DNA of 64,000 bases from Streptomyces sp. R41 (GTDB taxonomy: Bacteria > Actinomycetota > Actinomycetes > Streptomycetales > Streptomycetaceae): the NCBI RefSeq assembly GCF_041053055.1, contig NZ_CP163443.1, positions 2,046,001 to 2,110,000 on the forward strand, in the 5' to 3' direction. Positions within the stretch are counted from its first letter, which is position 1. Each line of letters starts with the position of its first letter. This document shows positions 51,038 to 60,556 of the stretch, piece by piece. Below the pieces are notes generated by a model. That model saw only the letters and a program-made list of their open reading frames with translations, was not told the origin of the DNA and searched no databases. The position numbers and the translations under genes were made by a program.

Positions 51038-53233
51038 ATGGGCGACAAGGCGAACGCACACCCCGGAGCCGCCGGCAGGGCTACGGCGGCCGACCACCCC
51101 GCGTCCGTACGGAATGTGGTGCTGGTCGGCCACAGCGGATCGGGCAAGACGACTCTGGTGGAAGCTCTCGCGCTCACCGCGGGAGCAGTGAACCGGGCGG
51201 GCCGCGTGGAGGACGGCGGCACCGTCTCCGACTACGACGAGATCGAGCACCGGCAGCAGCGCTCGGTGCAGCTCTCCCTGGTACCCGTCGACTGGGACGG
51301 ATACAAGATCAACATTCTGGACACTCCCGGATACGCCGACTTCGTCGGGGAACTGCGGGCCGGTCTGCGAGCGGCGGACGCGGCCCTTTTCGTCGTCTCG
51401 GCCTCGGACGGCGTGGACGGCTCGACCCGGATGGTGTGGGAGGAGTGCGCGGCCGTCGGCATGCCGCGGGCCATTGTGATCACCCACCTCGAAGCCGCAA
51501 GAGCGGACTTCGAAGAGATGACGCGGGTCTGCGCGGAGGCCTTCGGCGCGGACGACCCCGATGCCGTACTGCCCCTGTATCTGCCGCTGCACGGCGAAGA
51601 AGGCCCCGACGGGCACGCGCCCGTGACGGGTCTGATCGGGCTGCTGTCCCAGCGGCTGTTCGACTACTCCTCCGGGGAGCGCAAGGAGGCGGAGCCGGGA
51701 CCCGAGCAGCTGCCGCTCATCGAGGAGGCGCGCAACCGGCTCATCGAGGGGATCATCGCCGAGAGCGAGGACGAGACCCTCATGGACCGCTATCTCGGCG
51801 GCGAGGAGATCGATCTCAAGACGCTCGTACAGGACCTGGAGCGGGCCGTGGCGCGGGGAACCTTCTTCCCGGTGCTGGCCGCCGCTCCGGCCACCGACGG
51901 TGCCCGCCAGGGCCTCGGCACGGTCGAACTCCTCGAGCTCGTCACGGGCGGCTTCCCGACCCCGCTGGAGCGCGAGGCCCCCACGGTGACCACGCCGGAC
52001 GGCGCGGCGCGCGGGGTGAAGGCCTGCGACCCGAACGGACCGCTGGTCGCGGAGGTCGTGAAGACCGCGTCCGACCCGTATGTGGGCCGGGTCTCGCTCG
52101 TACGCGTCTTCTCGGGCACTCTGCGCCCCGACGAGACGGTGCACGTGTCCGGGCACGGGCTGACCGACCGGGGCCACGAGGACCACGACGTCGACGAGCG
52201 CGTAGGGGCCCTGTCCAGGCCGTTCGGCAAGCAGCAGCGCGCCCTCACGCACTGCATCGCCGGCGATCTGGCGTGCGTGGCGAAACTGAACCGGGCCGAG
52301 ACCGGAGACACCCTCTCGGCCAAGGACGACCCCCTGCTCATGGAGCCGTGGCAGATGCCCGACCCCCTGCTTCCGCTTGCCATCCAGGCCCACAGCAAAC
52401 CCGACGAGGACAAGCTCTCGCAGGGTCTGGGACGGCTGGTCGCCGAGGACCCCACCATGCGCCTGGAGCAGAACCAGAACACCCACCAGGTCGTCCTGTG
52501 GTGCCTGGGCGAGGCCCACGCGGACGTCGCTCTGGAGCGGCTGCGCAACCGCTACGGCGTCCAGGTCGACGTCGTCCCGTACAAGGTCTCCCTACGGGAG
52601 ACGTTCGCGGACAAGTCCGCCGGGCGCGGGCGCCATGTGAAGCAGTCCGGCGGGCACGGTCAGTACGCGATCTGCGAGATCGAGGTCGAACCGCTGCCGA
52701 ACGGCTCGGGCATCGAGTTCGTGGACAAGGTCGTCGGCGGCGCCGTGCCCCGGCAGTTCATCCCGTCCGTCGAGAAGGGCGTCCGCGCCCAGGCCGCCAA
52801 GGGCGTGGCCGCGGGCTATCCCCTCATCGACGTACGCATCACGCTGCTGGACGGCAAGGCGCACTCCGTGGACTCCTCCGACGCCGCGTTCCAGACGGCC
52901 GGCGCGCTCGCCCTGCGCGAGGCGGCCGCCGACGCCAGGATCCATCTCCTGGAGCCGGTGGCCGAGGTGACCGTCCTGGTCGGCGACGACTACGTGGGCG
53001 CCGTGATGAGCGACCTGTCGGGACGGCGCGGCCGGGTCGTCGGCACCGAGCAGACGACCGGCGGGCGCACCCTCGTACGCGCCGAGGTCCCGGAGATCGA
53101 GATCGGGCGGTACGCCGTCGATCTGCGCTCCCTCTCGCACGGCACCGCGCGCTTCAACCGCAGTTACGCGCGGCACGAGCCGATGCCGCCTCAGATCGCC
53201 GAAAGGATCCGCGAACAGACCCAGGACGCTTGA
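51038..53233 (+). CDS. EF-G-like GTPase (FusA2 type) with degenerate G4 motif
   Basis: The 731-aa protein follows EF-G domain order. G1 is GHSGSGKT (31-38), G3 DTPGYADFVGE starts at 95. The G4 guanine-specificity motif normally NKxD reads THLE (149-152), and the switch I region is EF-G2-like (DYDEIEHRQQRSVQLS). The C-terminal domains IV and V are complete. Mycobacterial EF-G2 was reported to lack ribosome-stimulated GTPase activity, so this may be a non-canonical or specialised factor; tetracycline-resistance-type ribosomal protection is less likely. ATG 51038 with GGGAGG 8 nt upstream. Divergent from pgsA. Confidence 0.9.
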   Translation: MGDKANAHPGAAGRATAADHPASVRNVVLVGHSGSGKTTLVEALALTAGAVNRAGRVEDGGTVSDYDEIEHRQQRSVQLSLVPVDWDGYKINILDTPGYADFVGELRAGLRAADAALFVVSASDGVDGSTRMVWEECAAVGMPRAIVITHLEAARADFEEMTRVCAEAFGADDPDAVLPLYLPLHGEEGPDGHAPVTGLIGLLSQRLFDYSSGERKEAEPGPEQLPLIEEARNRLIEGIIAESEDETLMDRYLGGEEIDLKTLVQDLERAVARGTFFPVLAAAPATDGARQGLGTVELLELVTGGFPTPLEREAPTVTTPDGAARGVKACDPNGPLVAEVVKTASDPYVGRVSLVRVFSGTLRPDETVHVSGHGLTDRGHEDHDVDERVGALSRPFGKQQRALTHCIAGDLACVAKLNRAETGDTLSAKDDPLLMEPWQMPDPLLPLAIQAHSKPDEDKLSQGLGRLVAEDPTMRLEQNQNTHQVVLWCLGEAHADVALERLRNRYGVQVDVVPYKVSLRETFADKSAGRGRHVKQSGGHGQYAICEIEVEPLPNGSGIEFVDKVVGGAVPRQFIPSVEKGVRAQAAKGVAAGYPLIDVRITLLDGKAHSVDSSDAAFQTAGALALREAAADARIHLLEPVAEVTVLVGDDYVGAVMSDLSGRRGRVVGTEQTTGGRTLVRAEVPEIEIGRYAVDLRSLSHGTARFNRSYARHEPMPPQIAERIREQTQDA

Positions 53234-53251
53234 CGGTTCAGCGTCTCGTCG

Positions 53252-53281
53252 GTCGGCGGGCGGCTTCGGCCGTCCGCCGAC
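53252..53281 (+). terminator. EF-G-like gene terminator
   Basis: A 13-bp stem (53252-53264 with 53269-53281, one G.U pair) closed by a stable UUCG tetraloop, 18 nt after the stop codon. It separates the GTPase gene from the downstream membrane protein gene. Confidence 0.75.
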
Positions 53282-53390
53282 GAATGTCGGTCGCGGCCGA
53301 TACTCTGAGAACCTGATCAAGACGATGACCTGATCAACAGGTGTGCGGGGCAGGGAAGTCGGGAAAGCCGCAGGAGCGGGTGCGGCGGCG

Positions 53391-55058
53391 ATGGGGGCGG
53401 AAGTGGCGTTCGACGGTTTCGATTTCACTCCCGGGGCGCAAGTGCCGCTCTCGGGCTCCGCGGGCCAGACGGCGGCGACGTTCGCCCTGGCCTCGGCGGC
53501 GTACCGGGACAACGCGGTCGTGGAGATCCTCAAGGCCGACAACGACTGGCACAAGTCCACCGTCAAGCCCGGAAAGATCAAGCTGTTCGCGCCGAACCTG
53601 GGCGAGGCCTTCGCGCGGGCCGTGCAGGACCGCATGCTGGGCGCGGGTCGCAAACCGCTCATCCAGTCCTTCGGCACCGAGCCGCAGGTCGTCGTGGAGC
53701 ACTGCCTGGCGGCGAACCGCATCCGCAGGGAGCGCGACAACTGGCTGTCTGCCGTGATGGTGCTGTGCGGGCTGCTCTTCCTGCCCGGGCTCCTGGTCTG
53801 GCTGCTGGTCTTCCAGATCCGCACCCAGATCGCCAAGCGTGAGGACAAGCGCGCCTCCGCCCTGGCGACCACGCTCCTCGTCGCCGTCGGCGCCCTCGCG
53901 GTGCTCTTCCTCATCCGCATGCCGTTCACGGGCTTCTGGGCCTTGTATGCGCGCGCGGCGGTCGTGCTCCCCGTCGTCGGGTGGCTCTGGGCCAAGCAGA
54001 TCTGCGAGCGCACGGCCAAGGACATGCGCGACCGCTGGGACAGCCTGCTGTCCGGTGGCGGCATCGGCGCCAAGATCCCCGAGGCCGTGCCCGGCAGCCC
54101 CGGTGAGACGGCGGCCGAGCGGCTGCGCCAGGCCCTCGCCCGGCTCACCGCCGAGCAGCAGTCCAACTCGGTCTTCTACGCGGGCCCCAAGGGCATACTC
54201 GGCATGGGCACCCGCTGGGGCGCCTGGCAGCTCGCCGAGGACCTGGTGCCGCGCGACGCGGACAAGGAGATCCACCCGTTCCGCAGCTGGGACGTCATCC
54301 GGTCCATCCACGACCAGCTGCGCATGCTGGAGCGCGGTCCGCTCAACACCGGTGGTTTCCCGGCCCCTTCGATAAAGCACTGGGTCGTCACACCGATCGG
54401 TGAGAACGCGAAGGCGGTGTCCCGGCCGACCGGTACGGACGTGGACGCGTACACGATCAAGACCCACGCCATACAGGACATCTGCAACAAGCAGCAGTTC
54501 GGCAGCGGGGACCGGCACTACCTCGGGGTGCAATGGACACTCTGGGACGGCCAGTTGATCATCACCATGCTGATCACCGTGACCGTCCTGCACGAGACAC
54601 TGCGCATCGAGGTCACGGGGCACGCACTGGGTCCGGTGAACCCGCTCTTCACGACGAAGCCGGAGGCGCCGACCAAGGAGGTCGCGAAGGCCGTCAAGTT
54701 CTGGGAGACCCGCAAGGTGAATCTGCCGCTGGTCACCACGGACGAGGTCGTACGCCTCGCGGCGCGTGCGCCCTTCACCTGGTATCCGCCGTTCCTCAAC
54801 TGGCTCGGCGGGACCCTGACGCTGCCCGAGCCCTTCGGGCTGCGGCACGCCTGGGCCGACCAGCCGTGGCGGCACCGTTTCATGGCGGACGACGCGCTGC
54901 GGGCCGCGACGCCCGTCCTGCGCGTGGTGCACGCCGCGGCGATCAGGGTTCTTGAGGAGAACGGCGTCGACACGGAGAAGTTCGGCAACCGCTCCGCGTT
55001 CCTCAGCACGGCGGTCCAGGACCCGATGCCTCGGAAGGCCGACCTGTACGACGCATAG
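53391..55058 (+). CDS. Hypothetical membrane protein conserved beside the EF-G-like gene
   Basis: Unrecognised. The 555-aa protein has a soluble N-terminal part, then three hydrophobic segments (about 120-143, 158-176, 185-202), followed by a 350-residue soluble half with Trp- and Pro-rich segments (LGMGTRWGAWQLAEDLVP and PFTWYPPFLNWLGGTLTLPEPFG). Positively charged clusters surround the helices (RIRRERDNW, KREDKR). Start uncertain: ATG 53391 is used, but GTG at 53343 is in frame and GTG at 53403 has a GGGGGCGGAA stretch. Convergent with the HIT gene. Confidence 0.85.
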   Translation: MGAEVAFDGFDFTPGAQVPLSGSAGQTAATFALASAAYRDNAVVEILKADNDWHKSTVKPGKIKLFAPNLGEAFARAVQDRMLGAGRKPLIQSFGTEPQVVVEHCLAANRIRRERDNWLSAVMVLCGLLFLPGLLVWLLVFQIRTQIAKREDKRASALATTLLVAVGALAVLFLIRMPFTGFWALYARAAVVLPVVGWLWAKQICERTAKDMRDRWDSLLSGGGIGAKIPEAVPGSPGETAAERLRQALARLTAEQQSNSVFYAGPKGILGMGTRWGAWQLAEDLVPRDADKEIHPFRSWDVIRSIHDQLRMLERGPLNTGGFPAPSIKHWVVTPIGENAKAVSRPTGTDVDAYTIKTHAIQDICNKQQFGSGDRHYLGVQWTLWDGQLIITMLITVTVLHETLRIEVTGHALGPVNPLFTTKPEAPTKEVAKAVKFWETRKVNLPLVTTDEVVRLAARAPFTWYPPFLNWLGGTLTLPEPFGLRHAWADQPWRHRFMADDALRAATPVLRVVHAAAIRVLEENGVDTEKFGNRSAFLSTAVQDPMPRKADLYDA

Positions 55059-55075
55059 CGTCTTCGTCGGTCGGG

Positions 55076-55105
55076 CTCCGGTGCCCCACTCACAAGGCAC
55101 CGGAG
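55076..55105. terminator. Convergent terminator before the HIT gene
   Basis: Perfect 10-bp stem CTCCGGTGCC (55076-55085) with GGCACCGGAG (55096-55105) and a 10-nt loop, between the stops of the membrane protein gene (55058) and the HIT gene (55119). No U-tract. Confidence 0.7.
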
Positions 55106-55118
55106 ACGCGGGTCGGGG

Positions 55119-55670
55119 TCAGGCGGCCGTCGGCCAGGCCTCCGCCAGCATCTTGCGGGTGTCCGCCAGGAGCTGGGGAAGCACCTTGGTGTGGCCCACG
55201 ACCGGCATGAAGTTCGTGTCGCCGCCCCAGCGGGGCACGATGTGCTGGTGGAGGTGGGCGGCGATGCCGGCGCCCGCGACCGTGCCCTGGTTCATGCCGA
55301 TGTTGAAGCCGTGCGCGCCCGAGGCGGTACGCAGCGCGATCATGGCCTGCTTGGTCAGCTCGCCGAGTTCGGCGGTCTCCGGGGCCGTCAGGTCCGTGTA
55401 GTCGGCGACGTGGCGGTAGGGCACGACCATGAGGTGGCCGCCGTTGTACGGGTAGAGGTTGAGCACGGCGTACACCTGCTCGCCGCGCCTGACGATCAGG
55501 CCGTCCTCGTCGGACTTGGCCGGGATCGAGCAGAAGGGACAGCCATCGTCGGCCCCCGGGCCGGTGGGCTTGTTCTCGCCCTGGATGTAAGCCATCCGAT
55601 GGGGCGTCCACAAGCGCTGGAACGCGTCCTGCGTTCCCACTCCGATCTGCTGCTCCGGCTCACTCGTCAT
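55119..55670 (-). CDS. HIT-family nucleotide hydrolase/phosphorylase
   Basis: The 183-aa protein has the histidine triad HLHQHIVPRW with the expected phi spacing and a preceding CPFC pair, resembling Ap4A phosphorylase-like HIT proteins (as at Rv2613c in mycobacteria, also next to pgsA; this is from memory). Substrate is probably a dinucleoside polyphosphate or nucleotide. ATG 55670 chosen for family length; no strong Shine-Dalgarno, and ATG 55682 is also in frame. Confidence 0.93.
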   Translation of the reverse strand: MTSEPEQQIGVGTQDAFQRLWTPHRMAYIQGENKPTGPGADDGCPFCSIPAKSDEDGLIVRRGEQVYAVLNLYPYNGGHLMVVPYRHVADYTDLTAPETAELGELTKQAMIALRTASGAHGFNIGMNQGTVAGAGIAAHLHQHIVPRWGGDTNFMPVVGHTKVLPQLLADTRKMLAEAWPTAA

Positions 55671-55749
55671 GTTGTGCAGCATATGACTTCGCCCGTTCGC
55701 GGCGTGTCGCCGGGTGCCGCGGAAAAGGGCCCCCGGCCAAGCTGGGGCG

Positions 55750-56406
55750 ATGGACGACGACAGCACACAGGCCCGCTGGGAGCGGCGCATCGAGATCCCG
55801 CTCGCCGTGGCCTCGCTGGTGTTTCTCGCCTCGTACGCGGTCCTTGTCCTCGGTCACGGTCTGCCCGCCGCCGCGCGGGAGGCCTGTCTGGCGACGATGC
55901 TGGCGGCCTGGGCGGTGTTCGGTGTCGACTACGTCGTCCGCTGGCGGCTGAGCGGGCAGGGCCTGCGCTTCATCCCGACGCACTGGCTGGACACCCTGGT
56001 GCTCGCCCTGCCGCTGCTTCGTCCCGTGCGCATCGTGAAGGCCTACGACGCCGTGCAGCGCCGCCACGGGCAGCCTCGGCTCCCCCTGTACGGGCGCGTG
56101 GTCGTCTACGCGGGCCTGTCGGTCACACTGATCGGTTTCGCGGGCGCCCTCGCCGTCTACCAGGTGGAGCACACGGCCCCGAACGCAACGATCCTGACCT
56201 TCGGGGACTCGGTGTGGTGGGCCTGCTCCACGCTCGCGACGGTCGGATACGGGGATGTGACACCGGTGACACCGATGGGGCGCACGATCGCGGTCGGCCT
56301 GATGGGATGCGGCCTGGCGCTGCTCGGCGCGGTGACGGGGTCGTTCTCGTCGTGGCTGCTGGAGGTGTTCTCCCGTGAGGGCGACGAAAGGCCCCCGGGG
56401 AACTGA
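55750..56406 (+). CDS. Potassium channel family protein
   Basis: Ion channel of the 2TM/VIC-like class. The 218-aa protein has an N-terminal helical region of several segments, a basic S4-like stretch (RPVRIVKAYDAVQRRHG), a pore helix (SVWWACSTLA) and selectivity filter TVGYGD (164-169), followed by the final TM. ATG 55750 with GGGG upstream. Divergent from the HIT gene. A terminator hairpin overlaps its stop codon. Confidence 0.93.
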   Translation: MDDDSTQARWERRIEIPLAVASLVFLASYAVLVLGHGLPAAAREACLATMLAAWAVFGVDYVVRWRLSGQGLRFIPTHWLDTLVLALPLLRPVRIVKAYDAVQRRHGQPRLPLYGRVVVYAGLSVTLIGFAGALAVYQVEHTAPNATILTFGDSVWWACSTLATVGYGDVTPVTPMGRTIAVGLMGCGLALLGAVTGSFSSWLLEVFSREGDERPPGN

Positions 56407-56421
56407 ACTCTCCGGGGGCCT
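56389..56421 (+). terminator. Potassium channel gene terminator overlapping the stop
   Basis: AGGCCCCCGG (56389-56398) pairs with CCGGGGGCCT (56412-56421), 10 bp and a 13-nt loop containing the stop codon at 56404-56406. Confidence 0.65.
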
Positions 56422-56427
56422 CACATC

Positions 56428-56518
56428 ACGTACGCGTCGGAAGAACGCCGTACGCCTCAGAACCGTCGCCTCGGTCCCGTAGGTCTCGGAACCGTACGCG
56501 TCAGAACCGTACGCCTCA
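56428..56518. repeat. Degenerate 15-bp tandem repeat at the thrS 3' end
   Basis: About five to six copies of a GTACGCSTCAGAACC-like unit run from about 56430 to the thrS stop. The thrS stop codon (56516-56518) is itself the TCA of the last GCCTCAGA unit, so the array abuts or overlaps the end of the gene. Confidence 0.7.
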
Positions 56519-58495
56519 GACCTGCGCGCGCTCCTCGACGATCTGCACGATCTTGGCGATAGCCTCGTCGACCGGGATGCCGTTCTCCTGCGAGCCGTCG
56601 CGGTAGCGGAAGGAGACGGCACCGGCCGTCATGTCCTCATCGCCCGCGATGACCATGAAGGGCACCTTCTGCTTCTGCGCGTTGCGGATCTTCTTCTGCA
56701 TGCGGTCCGAGGACCCGTCGACCTCGACGCGCAGACCGGCCGCCTTGGCCTTCTTGGCGAACTCCGCCAGGTACGGCACGTGCGCGTCGCCGATCGGGAT
56801 GCCGATGGCCTGCACGGGCGCCAGCCACGCCGGGAACGCGCCCGCGTAGTGCTCCAGGAGCACCGCGAAGAAGCGCTCGATCGAACCGAACAGCGCGCGG
56901 TGGATCATGACCGGCTGCTGCTTGGAGCCGTCCGCGGCGGTGTACTCCAGGTTGAACCGCTTGGGCTGCTGGAAGTCGACCTGGATGGTGGACATCTGCC
57001 ACGAGCGGCCGATGGCGTCCTTGGCCTGGACGGAGATCTTCGGGCCGTAGTACGCGGCGCCGCCCGGGTCGGGAACCAGCGGGAGGCCCTGCTTCTCGGC
57101 CGCCTGGCGCAGCGCGTCGGTGGCCTCCTCCCACTCCGCGTGCTCGCCGATGAACTTCGGGGAGTCGTCGCGGGTGGACAGCTCCAGCTCGAAGTCGTTC
57201 AGGCCGTAGTCGCGCAGCAGGTCCAGGACGAAGGTGAGCAGCGAGTCGAGCTCGCTGGCCATCTGGTCCTTGGTGCAGTAGATGTGCGAGTCGTCCTGCG
57301 TGAAGCCGCGTGCGCGGGTCAGGCCGTGCACGACACCCGACTTCTCGTAGCGGTACACCGTGCCGAACTCGAAGAGCCGCAGCGGCAGTTCGCGGTAGGA
57401 GCGGCCGCGCGCCTTGAAGATCAGGTTGTGCATGGGGCAGTTCATCGCCTTGAGGCGGTAGTTCTGCCCGTCGAACTCCAGCGGCGGGAACATCGCGTCC
57501 GCGTAGTTCGGCAGGTGCCCCGAGGTGACGAAGAGGTTTTCCTTCGAGATGTGCGGGGTGTTGACGAACTCGTAGTCCGCGTCCTCGTGGCGCTTGCGCG
57601 AGTAGGTCTCCATCTCGCGGCGGACGATGCCGCCCTTGGGGTGGAAGACCGCGAGGCCGGAGCCCAGCTCCTCCGGGATGGAGAAGAGGTCCAGCTCGGC
57701 GCCGAGCTTGCGGTGGTCGCGCTTCTCGGCCTCGACGAGGAAGTCCAGGTACGCCTTCAGCTCGTCCTTGGACGGCCAGGCGGTGCCGTAGATCCGCTGG
57801 AGCTGCGGGTTCTTCTCGCTGCCGCGCCAGTAGGCGGCAGCCGAGCGCATCAGCTTGAACGCCGGGATGTTCCGGGTCGTGGGCAGGTGAGGACCGCGGC
57901 AGAGGTCCTTCCAGCACAGCTCGCCGGTCTTGGCGTCGAGGTTGTCGTAGATCGTCAGCTCGCCGCCGCCGACCTCGGCGTCGGCACCCTCGGCGGCCTG
58001 CGCGGCGTTGCCCTTGAGACCGATGAGCTCCAGCTTGTAGGGCTCGTCGGCCAGCTCCTCGCGGGCGGCGTCGTCGCTGGTGACCCGGCGCGCGAACTTC
58101 TGTCCGCGCTTCTGGATCTCCTGCATCTTCTTCTCGATGCGCTTGATGTCCTCGGGCGTGAACGGCTCGGCGACGTCGAAGTCGTAGTAGAAGCCGTCCT
58201 TGACCGGCGGGCCGATGCCCAGCTTGGCCTCGGGGAAGAGTTCCTGCACGGCCTGTGCCATGACGTGCGCGGTGGAGTGGCGCAGGATGTTCAGGCCGTC
58301 CTCGGAGGAGATCTCGACGCCCTCGACGGTCTCGCCGTCGTTCAGCTCGTACGCGAGGTCCTTGAGCTCGCCGCCCACGCGGGCCGCGACGATGGTGCGC
58401 TCGCCGGCGAAGAGGTCGGCGGCCGTAGTGCCCGTCGTCACCACGCGCTCTTCCCGCTCGGAATCGCGTTGGATGATCACACGGACGTCTGACAC
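56516..58495 (-). CDS. thrS: Threonyl-tRNA synthetase
   Basis: Charges tRNA-Thr. The 659-aa protein has an N-terminal TGS domain, the editing domain ([14 protein letters not shown] and [10 protein letters not shown]), the class II core ([22 protein letters not shown]) and a C-terminal anticodon domain ([13 protein letters not shown]). GTG 58495 has AGGAG 7 nt upstream. The last codons are followed by a tandem repeat. Upstream is a 110-nt gap to the next operon. Confidence 0.97.
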   Translation of the reverse strand: MSDVRVIIQRDSEREERVVTTGTTAADLFAGERTIVAARVGGELKDLAYELNDGETVEGVEISSEDGLNILRHSTAHVMAQAVQELFPEAKLGIGPPVKDGFYYDFDVAEPFTPEDIKRIEKKMQEIQKRGQKFARRVTSDDAAREELADEPYKLELIGLKGNAAQAAEGADAEVGGGELTIYDNLDAKTGELCWKDLCRGPHLPTTRNIPAFKLMRSAAAYWRGSEKNPQLQRIYGTAWPSKDELKAYLDFLVEAEKRDHRKLGAELDLFSIPEELGSGLAVFHPKGGIVRREMETYSRKRHEDADYEFVNTPHISKENLFVTSGHLPNYADAMFPPLEFDGQNYRLKAMNCPMHNLIFKARGRSYRELPLRLFEFGTVYRYEKSGVVHGLTRARGFTQDDSHIYCTKDQMASELDSLLTFVLDLLRDYGLNDFELELSTRDDSPKFIGEHAEWEEATDALRQAAEKQGLPLVPDPGGAAYYGPKISVQAKDAIGRSWQMSTIQVDFQQPKRFNLEYTAADGSKQQPVMIHRALFGSIERFFAVLLEHYAGAFPAWLAPVQAIGIPIGDAHVPYLAEFAKKAKAAGLRVEVDGSSDRMQKKIRNAQKQKVPFMVIAGDEDMTAGAVSFRYRDGSQENGIPVDEAIAKIVQIVEERAQV

Positions 58496-58605
58496 CGGAC
58501 TCTCCTGACTGAAGGGGACGCGCGCATCTTCTCTTGCGTACGTAATAGACGCGATCGTACCGAGCCCGGGGTCCCGTTCGCGAAACGGATAACCACGGCT
58601 CCGTC

Positions 58606-59823
58606 TCAGTCCCCGCTGCACGCCTCCTCGAAGAAGTCCAGGTTCTCCTGGAGCGACTTCATCAGCCGGTCCCGCTCGGCCTCGTCCACCTGCACGGGTA
58701 CGACTCCGGAGGCGTCCGTGAGCCGGCGGAAGCCGCCCCGGCTCTCCAGCCGCCCGTGCACCCGTACCGGCAGTCCGACGAGATGGGCATGGCCCGCTAT
58801 CCGGTACGCCTCCTCGTCGAGCGTCATGCGTACGTGCGGGACCTCGGCGCCCGCGATGACCCGCAGCCGTACGGTGCCCTCGCCGCGCGGCCCCGACCTG
58901 CGCATCCGTACCACGGCACCGGTGAGGCGCACCGGCACCGACGGCTCCTCGCGCAGATAGCGGGCGCCGGCCTCGCGCAGGACGGGCAGGTCGCCGGGCG
59001 AGAACTCGACGGGCTCGGCGGGTGTCGCACCGCCCTCGGGCACACCGGCGGCGGGCGCCCACTCGACGGCGATCCGGGCGCCCTCGGTGCCGCGGACGAG
59101 GGCCACCAGGGCCTCCATCAGCTCGTGGCTGACGCCCGCCTCGACGGCCGCGTCGAAGGCGTCCATACCGCCGGTGGCCCGCTGGTAGTCGATGGCCTCG
59201 CGGGCCGCGTACAGGGCCTGGTGCAGGCGGATGGCGAGCGGGCGCCCGGTGGCGACGGGCACGAAGGCGGTGAGCCTGCGTCCGCCGGGTTCGGCGCCGA
59301 CCAGGACGTTCTCCAGGGAGGCGGAGGCGGACCTGCGGTGCCGGGCGCCGTAATAGCCCGCACGCGCGCGCGTGGCCAGCGCGCCCGCGAGCAGTATCTG
59401 GCGGGCGGCCGCGCGCAGCTGTTCCTCGACGGTCCAGGGCGCGGCGCCCACGGGCCCGGTCGGGACGTCACGCCACCAGCGGATCTCGTCGCTGGGCACG
59501 GCGAGCGCGACGAGCACGTCGCGTGCGGACGGCGAACCGCTGCGGGAGAGCGCGACGAGGGCCTCGCCGAGCAGGTCGTCGCTGTCGGGGAAGACCCGGT
59601 TCTCCGGCACCAGCAGGCTGGTGCCGCCGCCACCGGGCCCGGGTGGGGTCCACCGGCCGTATCGTCCCGGCGCGCCTCCGCGCCGCTGCCAGCCGTGCCG
59701 CTGCAGCAGGGCGCTGAGCACGGCGGGGTCGACCTGGCCGGGCGCGGGCGGTTCGTCGTACAGAGCCTCGGCCGGATGCGGCCTGACCGGTCGCAGGGCT
59801 TCGTCGATCGGGCGGTGCGTCAT
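58606..59823 (-). CDS. Uncharacterised protein with C-terminal OB-like region, operon partner of DUF4365
   Basis: Unrecognised. The 405-aa protein has a Pro/Gly-rich N-terminus, a helical middle ([32 protein letters not shown]) and a C-terminal 110-residue all-beta region ([36 protein letters not shown]) resembling an OB or single-domain beta barrel. The ATG at 59823 overlaps the DUF4365 stop (ATGA), so the two are co-translated. Function unknown; nucleic-acid binding is a guess from the beta barrel and partner. Confidence 0.85.
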   Translation of the reverse strand: MTHRPIDEALRPVRPHPAEALYDEPPAPGQVDPAVLSALLQRHGWQRRGGAPGRYGRWTPPGPGGGGTSLLVPENRVFPDSDDLLGEALVALSRSGSPSARDVLVALAVPSDEIRWWRDVPTGPVGAAPWTVEEQLRAAARQILLAGALATRARAGYYGARHRRSASASLENVLVGAEPGGRRLTAFVPVATGRPLAIRLHQALYAAREAIDYQRATGGMDAFDAAVEAGVSHELMEALVALVRGTEGARIAVEWAPAAGVPEGGATPAEPVEFSPGDLPVLREAGARYLREEPSVPVRLTGAVVRMRRSGPRGEGTVRLRVIAGAEVPHVRMTLDEEAYRIAGHAHLVGLPVRVHGRLESRGGFRRLTDASGVVPVQVDEAERDRLMKSLQENLDFFEEACSGD

Positions 59824-60386
59824 GGTCTGCCTCCCGTCCCGACCCGCGTCATGATCTCGCAGAGCGCCCGGTCGTCGAAGATCCGGGCTGTCGGTACTCG
59901 GACGGTGGTCCTGCGCCGGCCCGTGATGGCATGCCCGGCGAGGTTGGTCCAGTAGCAGCAGTGCCGCAGGTCGAGTCGGTCGTGACTGGCGCGCAGCCAG
60001 TCGTCCTGGGACCTGGGCACGAGCATCACGACCAGGATCTTGTGCACCGAGACCGGGGTGCGCGCGAGCTTCGCCAGGTGCTCGTTGTCGAGCGTGAAGG
60101 AGAAGGCGGGCCCCGGCGGGTTCGGCGGGATCTGATACGTGCACTTGAGCTGCACCTTGATGGTGACTTCGTCGTCGACCGTGTGCCCGGGGGCGCTGTG
60201 GCTGACGTGCCAGTCGATGCCGTTGTCGGGAAATGGCTGGGACAGCGAGCAGCCTGCTGCCGCCGCGACGGCGTGCAGATAGCCGACCTGCAACGTCTCC
60301 ATGCAGGCGGTGGTGGCGAGTGTGCCGCGATGGGGTGCCGTCCGCTGGGGCAGCAGCCCGCCCCGTTCGGGCTGCGCGAGTGCCAT
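59820..60386 (-). CDS. DUF4365 domain protein (restriction-nuclease-like fold)
   Basis: The 188-aa protein matches DUF4365: D58 in DNGIDWHV and, after a loop, the Q79-x-K81 of TIKVQLKCTYQ, resembling the PD-(D/E)xK nuclease core with Q in place of the second acidic residue. That fold call is inference. ATG 60386 used; a TTG at 60410 would add eight residues. Co-translated with the next gene; divergent from the DEDDh exonuclease. Confidence 0.85.
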   Translation of the reverse strand: MALAQPERGGLLPQRTAPHRGTLATTACMETLQVGYLHAVAAAAGCSLSQPFPDNGIDWHVSHSAPGHTVDDEVTIKVQLKCTYQIPPNPPGPAFSFTLDNEHLAKLARTPVSVHKILVVMLVPRSQDDWLRASHDRLDLRHCCYWTNLAGHAITGRRRTTVRVPTARIFDDRALCEIMTRVGTGGRP

Positions 60387-60556
60387 GAGTCCAACAGCCT
60401 TCCAAACCAAGTGTTTCCCCGCGACGGGCCGCTGAACTGCAAAGACCCGTACCTCTGTTGTCTCCCCCCGGCGTACGGCGCAAACAGCCCGGGTATCACC
60501 AAACGGGCAGAAGACGGTACGTCAGCTGCCGTGGGTGAACGAGGAGTTGTGTACGT

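Noticed and set aside
51014..52519. Minus-strand frame of about 501 codons inside the EF-G-like gene
   Set aside because: Antisense to a gene with complete GTPase domains; no RBS or recognisable domain.
58496..58605. T-box riboswitch upstream of thrS
   Set aside because: The 110-nt gap is too short and shows no T-box sequence or long stem; only a CCGTT/AACGG hairpin is seen.
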